This document shows positions 20,014-29,779 of a stretch of DNA of 64,000 bases, piece after piece. The DNA is from Azolla caroliniana (lineage: Eukaryota; Polypodiophyta): the NCBI GenBank assembly GCA_043228905.1, contig JBHGNT010000004.1:24552001-24616000 (forward strand), written 5' to 3'. Position 1 is the first letter of the stretch; each line of letters opens with the position of its first letter. Below the pieces are notes generated by a model. It ran no database searches. It worked only from the letters and a program-made list of their open reading frames with translations, and was not told the DNA's origin. A program made the translations under genes and the position numbers.

Positions 20014-22210
20014 ATACATATGTACATACATATTCCACATTTCACAATATTTATAGATACTACGGAACCATACAAACCACAATACTTACATACACACACA
20101 CACACACACATGCGGTGTGAATGGGAGAGTTGTATGGCAGTCCTTACAGGGGCTGAAGTTAACAGGGGAAGGTTGCGTGTAATAGTTAAACCCCCACGGT
20201 CATGGATTTATAGTGTAGGGTGGCATGGTGCTTCAATGTGTTGGAGTTCGACTTGGCACTAACTCTAAATTTTTTGAGGAGATATGGATGATGGTGGCTT
20301 GTTTATCGATTTGGCACATTTGGACTAGGCGTTGCAAGTTTGTTTTTAAACATCAAAAGCTCCCTAGCAATGAAGTGTTGTTAAATATCTGGTTCGAGCT
20401 GGTATCTTGGTTGCGGGGACAATACCACTCAATTCAGGGGGAATCAGATGCAATTGAAAGAGCTTGGTCAAAGTTTCTGTTGAAATGGGGTAGTTGTCTT
20501 ATGGTGGTCAGATCATCATCAGTGCCTATATGGAACTACCAAGCACCCAGATGGTTGTTTCTGCCAATGGCTCTCATTACTGACCAGGAGCTGTAAATAT
20601 GTATAGATGTGGTACAAGTTACTTACTAGGTTATAGGAGTTGTTGGGATACTTTTGTTGTAAATGAGGTGGGGACTATGACCACTTTAGCGAGAAGGCCA
20701 GAGTGAGGTTTGCTGAAATTTGTTAGTCTTTGATGTACTTTGTTTGCTAACTAATGCGAAGTAGTCTTTTTTGTGGAATATATATATGTGTGTATGTATG
20801 TATGTATAAATATATATATAATATGTAATTTATTCTTTTGTCTTTGGTATGTATATATGCATTTGTATGTAATTGTGTGTACAATAATATATGTGTGTAA
20901 TATGTAATATAGAAAATATGTTTGTAAGATTGTGTACATATACATATATGTAATATGCAAATTTTATGTATGTATTATGTATATATGTATGTCAATATAT
21001 ATGGCTGATTCAAATGTATATGTAGTATGTAATGTATTTATGTAGGTGTATGTATATATTTATATATGGTAAAACATATTTGTACATATATTTATGTTTA
21101 GTAAGTATGCATGTATAAATGGGTGTAATGTATGTATAAACATATCCATGGATGTAATGTTTGAATGTAGGTATATATGCATGCATGCATGTGTATGTAT
21201 GTATGTATGTATGTATGTATGCTAGCTACTCCAAATTTCACTATTTAATGTTTTCATATCAAATAGTACACTGGCGAGAGCCAAGAAATGGGATAGAGTT
21301 TGATCCTACAATAGTTGCTTTTACTAATATATAACCTTTTCTCACTTTCAATATGAATTCTTCTAAGAAGTGTAGAGTTTGATCCTAGAAGAGTTTCTTT
21401 TAATAATATATAACCTTTTCTCACTTTAAATATGAATTCTTCTAAGAAGTGTAGAGTTTGATCCTAGAAGAGTTGCTTTTAATAATATATAACCTTTTTT
21501 CGCTTTGAATATTGAGAAAGAGACGTTTGCAGTCAATACAAAAATGCAAATTTAAAAGGTGACAAAGACACCTACACATTTAGTGAGAGAATTTAGTGGT
21601 GCCAATGTGCATGTGTCCAAATCAAATTTAGGTTTGTGAAGGAATGACATTACGTAGTGAACCAAATCCTTAGAAGAAATGAGTAAGTTTAATGAAAATT
21701 TAGTGAACGCTCTACAAAAGACCCCCACACAAAATGAATGAATTAAGTGTTTTGCTTCGTTCATTTATTGGTAATCTAACATTATTCACGAAACATTCAT
21801 CGATTATTAATACAAAGGATCCGCAATCTAGCCACTCAGCCGAATTTACGAGGGCTCACTACAACTCCTGACTCAAGATCTCCTCAAAATTTTGCATAGC
21901 CTTTGCGGAGAGCATCGAGAGAACCTTGATGCCCGTCCTCTCCTGGCCATGCGAGAGGAAGAGGATGACCGCCTTGGGGTAATAGGCGGGACCGGTGTGG
22001 ACGGGTTCGCCCCACCCGAAGTCGGATGTGTGGAGGGAAAGCCTGGACCACTAGGAGATGATGAGGCTGGTGTGGGGAATGATGAGGGGAGTGGTGGACG
22101 GCAAGGGGGCTGGAGTCACCTCGAAGAAGTCGGTGGCGGAGCGCATGTAGTTGTCGGTCACGAGGGCGATGGCGTCCTGGACGTGCTTCACGGCATTCGA
22201 CAGCGGCCTC
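19878..22210. repeat. Second unit of a tandem 2.55-kb duplication
   Basis: 19878-22210 repeats 17326-19710 nearly base for base: the same TTGGATATTACATATCAT start, CATA and AC microsatellites, LINE tail, TATG tracts, 79-bp repeats, and BAHD 3' flank and exon. Differences are microsatellite lengths, scattered substitutions, and loss of part of the BAHD exon at 22211. The junction between units is at 19871-19878, where BAHD sequence stops and the AT-rich start of the unit follows. Confidence 0.9.
20112..20772 (+). pseudogene. LINE C-terminal fragment, unit 2
   Basis: Second copy of the fragment at 17602. 20225-20596 encodes the same C-terminal stretch (EIWMMVACLSIWHIWTR, IWNYQAPRWLF) with a few substitutions. 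The flanking AC tract is only about 20 bp here. Confidence 0.75.
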
Positions 22211-23098
22211 ACTCACGAAGTCCATGGCAGCTACGCCGTCCAACATGCAATGGTTCAGCTGCAGGCCTAAAACGACCCCACCGCTGTCGTGAAGAAAACC
22301 GTTCCTTAGCGCAATCGGTGCATAGCGCGCGTGAACCGGCTCTTCACGCGTGCATGCCCTTTAATGTATATAATAGGGAATTAGGTACATAGGCATATCC
22401 GGGGGTAGTTAGATTCGGTAGGTAGGAAGTAAATGAGGGAGACTTCTCCCCTCTGAAGCTATAAAAGAAAGGGAGACGCGGGGGAAAAGGGGATCGCGCA
22501 TTGAGGAGGACGAAGTGCTGTCGAACCGTAACCGAACGCTTCTCCTCTGTTCATTCTCCATCGCTCTTCTCTGCAGGATTTCGGGAGGCTCGCGCTGCTT
22601 CGAGGAACGCCCGTGTGCTTCCGGCAGCACCTCCATCCTATCCCCTTTCGTGCGCAGACGAACAGGCATCGGCATCTGTTCGCCGGCCTAGTCGGTTGTA
22701 ACCGCTCGCGTGCTCTGTTGTTTTGTGTCATTTGTTAATATACAAACATTCGTGTCTCTCTGTCTCTGTGTCCATTCGTGTTTTCTGCGTTGACGGGTCG
22801 TGTCCCTGTGTTTCTTTGCTCATACGTTACGGGTCGTCTCTCTCTTTCTCTTTCCCCTCCTATCACCTGCTCTTCGGTTCAAGACCCCGGTGGTCCCGCC
22901 TCGTTTCTCCACGCATGCGCGTAGCAACGCGACACCGCATTGGAAGTTGGTGACCTACGTAGGCAGACATGCAGATAGGTAATTCAGAACAAAAGGAAAT
23001 CAGACAGGTAGCTGCTACCATAGCATATAGCATATTGCATAGCAGAGGAAGGATGGAAGGAAGGAAGGAAGGGGAAGTTACTTGGACGGCCATAAGGG
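21859..23098 (-). pseudogene. BAHD acyltransferase pseudogene B (exon 1 tip, intron, exon 2)
   Basis: Minus order: exon 1 tip 23098-23082, intron 23081-22955 (GT...AG at the same place as the intact gene), exon 2 tip VTNFQCG, an LTR insertion (22285-22934), then VVLGLQLNHCMLDGVAAMDF with the HxxxD motif kept. At 22210/22211 about 460 bp of exon 2 are missing and the frame is lost. The rest, to the stop at 21859-21861, matches pseudogene A and keeps DFGWG, with a TAG near 22050 where copy A has CAG. Most of exon 1 is cut off by copia 2 at 23099. Dead by at least four independent lesions. Confidence 0.88.
22285..22934 (+). mobile_element. Solo LTR in BAHD pseudogene B, TSD CCGC
   Basis: 650 bp, TGTCGTGAAG...AACGCGACA, flanked by CCGC at 22281-22284 and 22935-22938. 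Removing it and one CCGC restores the exon sequence seen in the intact gene (around 61230), so the 4-bp duplication is firm. A TATAAAAG box lies at about 22462. Its end (GGTTCAAGACCCCGGTGG...) matches the reverse of 46866-46920, so it belongs to the same gypsy family as that fragment. Confidence 0.92.
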
Positions 23099-23352
23099 TG
23101 TAAGAAATCAAGCAATAACACAAGAGATAGGAAGAAGATAACAGGGAGAGAGAGAGAGAGATCAAGATCCAACAATTGTATTTCTCACATCATATGAATA
23201 GTGGTTACAATGTGTATATATGAGAGAAAGGGTGGTTACAAAAACGTTTTTATAAATGAGGGGTATTTTGGGAAATATTATTTATTACTTTATTTATCAT
23301 AATATGTTTTATTTTTATTCCTAATATTATACTTTATTTTATATTCTAACAC
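23099..23352 (-). mobile_element. 3' LTR of copia 2 (minus)
   Basis: On the minus strand a polypurine tract (TTTTATGGGGGGG) meets TGTTAGAATATAAAAT at 23352. The LTR runs left to about 23099 (plus-strand TGTAAGAAATC), roughly 254 bp. A minus-strand TATATA lies near 23217. The left edge breaks BAHD exon 1 sequence. No second LTR was found near 27.4 kb, so the element is 5' truncated. Confidence 0.75.
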
Positions 23353-26300
23353 CCCCCCATAAAATAAAGTGTTTATTTTTCTTTATTGATCTTGCTAATA
23401 CTAAGACCAATTTTATTACAACAATTCCAATGTTTTTGTTGTGGTACTGGCTTCGTCAAAAAATCCGCCCACATTGTTGTAGTAGATGTATAATGTAAAG
23501 ACATTTCTTTTGCTTCTACCAACTCTCGAATAAAATGATGTCGTGCTCTTATATGTTTATTTTGATCCGTGATCTTTGGGTTGATAGCTAGCTTAATACA
23601 TGACTGATTGTCGCAAAATACTTTGACTTCATTAAGCTTTATGATGTCGAGCTCTTCAATGATCGTCTTTATCCACAATCCTTCTTTTGCCACTAATGCC
23701 GCCGCAACATATTCCGCTTCGGTGTTAGAAAGAGCCACTGATACTTGACGTTTGGTTCTCCATGCAATATGAAAACCATACCAGATGTCGAGCGGGAGGT
23801 ATCAAGATCCCCCCCCCCAATCCGAATCCGTCCAACCGACTAATGGTGTTTGGAGCCAACCATTAATTTGGGACGAATTCCTAGATTGGAAAGACTTGTA
23901 TGTGAGACTGATGTCTTTAGTGTATTGTAGATAGCGAAGAACTCGCTTTAAAGCATTCCAATGAGCTACTCCGGGATTCTGCATAAATCTAGAAAGAAAA
24001 GCAGCTGAGTAAGAAAAATCCGGACGTGTACAACTCACAAGATACCTTATACTTCCAAGGATTTGTCGATAAGGAAGTGTTTTCATGAGTTTCTCTTCTT
24101 CCACGGTCTTTGGACTATCATTGGATGATAGTTTGCACGGTACGGTCATTGGTGTTGCAATAGGTTTGCAATCAGACATCGCGAACTTGTGAAGAATTTC
24201 TTCGACCAACTTTCGTTGCGACATAGTAAGTGTGCCTTCCGTCCTATTCCTTGTTACCTTGATACCAAGGCAATACTCTAGTGGTCCTAGGTCTTTGACG
24301 GGAAACTTCTCCTTGAGTTGATTTATAGCCTTTCGCATTGAAGTAGTAGAGTTTGAGGCAATTGGCAAATCATCAACATACACACCAATGATTACATAGT
24401 CACTTCCTTCTTTACGAATGTACAGATTTGGCTCGGCTTGAAGACGCCAAAAATTAATAGACATAAGAAATGTATGGAGCTTGTGGTGCCACATTCGTGG
24501 AGATTGTTTCAAACCATACAATCACTTATGAAGCTTACACACATACTTTGGGAATTTTGAATCTTCAAAAAATGGCGGTTGTTGCATGAATATTTCTTCA
24601 TTTAAGTCACCATGTAAAAATGCGGTTTCGATATCTAAGTGGTGAAGTTCGAGATTAAAACCGGCCGAAAAAGCAAGCATGACTCATAATGGAACCATTT
24701 TTAGTGTCGGCGCAAATGTTTCTTTAAAATCCACACCAGGAATTTGTGAAAAACCACGAGCGACGACACGAGCTTTATATCTTGTCACTACACCATGTGC
24801 ATCCTTCTTCTTCGTAAGTACCCACTTACTAGATATGACATTGCGATTCTTTGGTCGTGGCACTAAAGTCCATGTTCCATTGCGCATGAGTGCCTCCATC
24901 TCCGTTTGCATCGCCGACTTCCACATTTCACTCTCGGGACCATTAAGGGCTGCTTTTGGAGTGAGATTTATGTCCTCAAGTGGAATATCACCTTCGTTAT
25001 CTTCAATCTCGTCAATAGTCTCCGGTCCGAAGTCGGCCATGAGTGCTTCGAATGGACGTGTGGCTTCCATGATTTCGTAAATATTACGAAATTTTTGCTT
25101 GATTGGTTGCGGCTGATCATCAAAATCCTCATTTGTTGGGTAAGTGTCGGGTAGAGAAGGAAATATATTGACATTAGGTGATGCTTCTGGTGTGAAACCT
25201 ATATGTGGATGACTTAAGTTCACATGAGATTGATTAGTTACACTTTTTCTTGTGTAAAAAGGTGTGAATAGGTTATTATTTGGTGAAGAGTAAATAGGTG
25301 TGAATACATTATTATTTGGTGAAGAATAACGTTGGGGAATTAGTTCCTCAACTGAATTGGATAAGCGGGAAGAGTTGGCGTGCTCCAAAACAGTGTCTGC
25401 ACCTATAAAAGAACTCGCTCCACCTCCCAAGTCCTTACTTCTTCTCGGTGATGGCGTTTCCTTCTGCTCCAATGCTTTGCCGCCACCGCCATCTTGCTGC
25501 AAATCGAGCTTCTCCTGCTGTTGGCCGCGCTGAAGCTGCTGGTGGCTGAGCTGATGATGCTCGTATATTGATTGTTGCCGTGCTTCTGATGGCCGTGTTG
25601 ATGGGGGTCGAGCTGCAGGTCGTTCTGGTCATGCCCGAGCCGATTTTGAAGGTGGCCCACCTGCTCATCATGAAGTTGATCGTCACTCTGATTTTGTGGG
25701 GAATATTGAATTTGTGGAGAATCATCATGCCTATCATGTTGAAAATGACCACTTTCATGTGGATTCATCAGAAATGTTGATGTAGGGGAGCAATGAATAA
25801 ATTCGACTTCTTCATTCTGTCTGCTTTCAGGATTCTTTCTTTGCCATCGACTACCAGCTTTGTTAGGCACCTTTTCTAAATCTTTCACCAATATTGTCTT
25901 TATAAGTTTTGCGATTTGGATGATCTTTCTTTTCATCATCTGTAGCCTGCATGTCGTGTATGTCTTCATTTCCTATGTGATAGTGTAAATCTTCTTTGTA
26001 TGATGATCTTAATCCTTTCTTGTTAGGGTAGGTCGGATTAGTGTACAAGTAATGCGTTACTCCTTCCTCCTCATCTTCTGCTCGAACATCTGCATGTTTC
26101 TGATTTTGAAACTGCTTCCCGAAACTCCTTGTGATCGGACCACCGTAATTTTCTATTTGTGAAACATTTGGAGTAATTAGATCATCAATCCTTAAATTCT
26201 GTTTAAAATCGCGTACCTCATGTTGTTTTTGTTGTTGAAGTAAACTAATCTCATTGAAGATAACTGATCGACTATAGAAACACTTTTGTGTATGAGGATC

Positions 26301-27338
26301 AAATAGCTTGTATGCTTTAACTCCGGAAGCTTCACCATATCCAATAAAAAAGCATTTTCTAGTGTGTGGATCTAACTTCTTCCATTTATCTGCAGGTATA
26401 TGACTGTAGGCGATCGAACCGAACACTCGGAGGTGACCAAGGTTAGGTTTTTGCTTAAACCAGAGTGAATGTGGTGTTTGAAGACCCAATATCTTATGTG
26501 GAGATCTATTTTGCAGGTAACAAGCAGTCGCAACTGCTTCTTGCCAAAATCGAAGAGGCAATCCAGCTACTTGAAGCATACTTCGACTAGCATCTAGGAG
26601 TGCCCGATTCTTGCGCTCAATTACACCATTTTGTTGCGGGTTGTATGGTACAGTATGTTCATGTCTTATTCCATTTTCTTTACAAAAACTGTTCCATTCA
26701 TCACTAAAATATTCCCCTCCATTGTCAGTACGAATAGTCAAAATCTTATGTTGACACTGGTTTTCTACATATGCTTTATAATTTGTGAATGCATTGTATG
26801 CTCCAGATTTCTTCTTCAGAAAGTATAAGATTGTGAATCTTCTGTAGTCATCTATGAATGTAATAAAATACTTGTTACTGTTTATTGATACAGATTGCAT
26901 AGGTCCACATAAGTCTGAATGAATGAGTTGTAGTGGTCTTTCCGTCCTTTTCTGTTTGCTTATTGGAAACTTTTGTCGACATTGCTTGCCGTAGATGCAT
27001 CCCTCGCATATAGATATATAGCTGAATGACTTTGTTGGAATTCCTTCGAATAATTTATGAACTTGACCAGTCTTCATCGCCTTTGGGTTAAGATGCCCGA
27101 GTCGATGATGCCAAAGCATTGTAGGGTCAATAGGTGACGCGCTTGATGCAAATAGGGCTTGTATAGGAGTTTTATCCATCATTTGTAAAGGGTAGAGTCT
27201 TCTAGATTTGGGGCAAGTCACTCTTAACATCTCACCAGTAGGTAATTCATGAGAAATAACCGCAAAATCATTATTGGGTTGATGGACGAGGATGAAGAAG
27301 ATAGGAGCAAAATCCCAACATAAATATAAACCACACAC
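23353..27338 (-). pseudogene. Copia 2 polyprotein (integrase, RT, RNase H), 5' truncated
   Basis: Minus strand: GAG-pre-integrase WHHRLGHLNPKAM and zinc-binding region, then integrase core (HSDLCGPM, FITFIDDYRR, IRTDNGGEYFS, ERKNRALLD) in 27338-25863. A low-complexity His/Gln/Asp linker with frameshifts spans about 25870-25490. RT follows (SSKWVLTKKKD, VARGFSQIPGVDF; catalytic VYVDDLPIAS near 24390) and RNase H (NTEAEYVAAALVAKEGLW, KHIRARHHFIREL) to a stop at 23373. In-frame stops occur at 24684 and 23802. Gag, protease and the 5' LTR are absent. The order integrase before RT defines Ty1/copia. Confidence 0.92.
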
Positions 27339-28640
27339 AGAGTGACGTGAATCTCGTTTCTAATAGTATGACATTGTCTTTTTTTGTATATGTATGTATT
27401 CCAAAATGGGCCCAACAATTTTGATGAAACATATCTTCAAATTATGTACAAATGTCAATCAATGTCTGTACCTCCAAAAAGGTGGAGCCCACCTCCCGTC
27501 CCACAAATACACATGAATCTTGTTCCTACACAAATCAATTCTAGACCCTCCTCATCTTATTGCCCAACATGGTTCGGTTTCACACAAATGTGCAGAACAC
27601 ATTAGGAATTCATCCTCTAAAGAAAGGCTTGGGTAGTATCGGCTTTTTTTTTGGCAATCGCTTTGATGAGTTTCTCACGTTTCGTTCGAGGAAGAGGCAA
27701 TACAATACACAAGAGTCCAGTTGCCACAAATGAGTTGCATTGCCACCCACATGCCAAAATTCGCCATAAAAAATCATAAGTAACTTTATTTAAGCAAAAT
27801 TCAAGGCAACTACTTAATGGATATGAGTGTAGGATTAATGGAAATATAGGTGGGTGCGTCCATGTGTATGTTGCATTAAAAAATATCCTTTTTTTCATTG
27901 TCATCTCATAAGCATCAATGTATTGTAAATATAGGTGGGTGTGTCCATGTTTATGCCGCATTAAATATCCTTTTTTTCATTGTCATCTCATAAGCATTAA
28001 TGTGTTAGCCATCTTGGCATTTTATTGTATATGCCAGGCTCCAGCCCATATTGCTTTCAAACAATGGGAACTCAAAACCTAGAACAAGTCAACTTGTGGA
28101 AATTTCTGACATAACCTTTGCGGGCTAACATGGCAAAAAGTAGTAGAGTACCATATTAACACAAAAACTATAATACTATCCTAGTTTTGTGAATGTACAA
28201 TTTTATTGAGATTCAAATTTCTAGCTTCAAAATGGAAACTATGATCAGCGCTAGAGTTTTAATCATTTCTGAAATAAATACTTTACACTCTTCAGTCCTC
28301 CCCCAGTTAATATAGATAGATGGATGCATATAATCAATAAAAACAGTCATGCTTTAAATTCCAGTCAATCCAATTGTAATTTGCCAACAATGGAATAGGT
28401 GTTCGTTCTTGAATATGTCTAGGCATTTTCCAAAACACTGAATTGTTAAATCACATTTAAACCAATATTGACTTAAATGAAGGTATAAAAGGGTAACAGA
28501 TATGACTCTAGAGCGCATGCACCACAATTAATGTCAGAAAGGTACCGCAATGGCATACTGCGCACTGGGTCGGTGAATGACGTCAAACTCGAATTCGTGA
28601 TGCAATAGCACCTATCGGGCCCTTTTACCAGTCAATGAGC
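27339..28640. other. Non-coding DNA, partly paralogous to 63.0-63.8 kb
   Basis: No gene is seen. Several blocks resemble sequence upstream of the intact BAHD gene: around 27405-27440 and 63728-63765 (TTTTGATGAAACAT), 27560-27600 and 63185-63225 (GGTT(C/A)GGTTTCACACAAAT), and 27720-27780 and 63280-63355. A 36-bp block (AAATATAGGTGGGTG(C/T)GTCCATG) repeats at about 27843 and 27927. This may be the diverged 5' flank of the duplicated BAHD locus. Confidence 0.5.
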
Positions 28641-28890
28641 TTTTAGCCACAATATAGAACAACGCGGCGTGGTCGACGTGAAACGTGAATCTTCGCCCGA
28701 GCAAGTAGTGCCGGAACTGGGTTACGCTAAAAATAAGACTCAAGGCCTCACGTTTTGTTGTTGAGTAGTTGCATTCGGTCTAGGAAAGATTTATTAGATT
28801 CGATAGCCTTGCCACACGGTTCAAGGAATTATTTCAACGGCATGTACCGTTCAAAGAGCTCCACGTTGCCTATTACTCGGCATGTCGCGT
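28641..28890. repeat. Repeat fragment shared with 34989-35095
   Basis: 28655-28790 is similar to 34989-35096: both carry GTGAAACGTGAATCTTC, then TACGCTAAAAATAAGAC-like sequence and TGTTGTTGAGTAGTTGC. It ends in the GCGT that was duplicated when the gag-only element inserted at 28891. Confidence 0.7.
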
Positions 28891-29448
28891 TGTCGTGCCT
28901 TTCGGCGCCAGATCGTTGCGTGAGTCGGGTGGGAACCGCTGGGGTTTTGGACTAGGAAGAGGAGAGTTTTAAGGCTAATAAGAATATAAATATGTTGTAA
29001 GAAAGAGTTATAGCAAACTCGTGAATCCCACGAGTGTATAGATTAATCAATATGAATATAAGAATATAAACTTCGGTTGAAAGAGAATGATATAGAATTC
29101 TCGTGAATCCCACGAGTATAGTTTATTAATTGGTGTTTTTTAGAAACATATCCAGTTTCCAAATATTTTTCACACACAATTACATTGTGCTCCCCATCCT
29201 TATGTAGTGATGAGGAAGTCTTAGTAATCCATGCTTTTTCTCTAACTATAGACCCCATGCTTTTCCTATAGATAGACTATATGCTTTATCTAAAGTGATC
29301 ATGCTTTTTCTAACTTGTGCGTTTTTTATCATGCACGCTAGATGTGTATGTGTAGCTTTTTCTTTTGTTATGCGTTTTTCTAATGTTTATCCTAGCGTGA
29401 ATTTACCTTTCTATGTGGGACATCTATGCTTTAACACTAATGAAATGC

Positions 29449-29506
29449 TAGTGTAATGGTAAGACATTACATTATTAACATGGAGATGCAAGGTTCGAAT
29501 CTTGCC
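29449..29506 (+). other. tRNA-like module in the left LTR of the gag-only element
   Basis: A-box-like TAGTGTAATGGTAAGAC at 29449 and B-box-like GGTTCGAATCT at 29492-29502 on the plus strand, 43 bp apart; the B-box arm GCAAGGTTCGAATCTTGC forms a T-arm-like hairpin. Antisense to the host element. The right LTR has the same module at 32230-32287. Related to the modules at 7363 and 47255. Confidence 0.5.
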
Positions 29507-29779
29507 CTAAGCATGTTCCATTTATTTTGCTATTTTCTTCTATTTCTTCATTTTTTATTGAATCTAATACTATATACGTTTTTCACGTAGTGTACAAAAT
29601 ACACTATGACACTCACCCCCTCCAAACCCGCACATCCTCCGGTATGTGCCGAAGTTGTTGGTGTTTGTTAGTCTCCTCCGTCCGGTCTCTACCCGATTGG
29701 TTTCGTTGCCGGCTCGTAGTACCCTCGACTTCTCTTGTTATGTTGACTTTGTCTCTCCATTTGGAGCACATCCATTCTT

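Noticed and set aside
22501-23165. Short ORFs around 22.5-23.2 kb
   Set aside because: They fall inside a solo LTR and a BAHD intron whose boundaries are supported by the target duplication and the intact paralogue.
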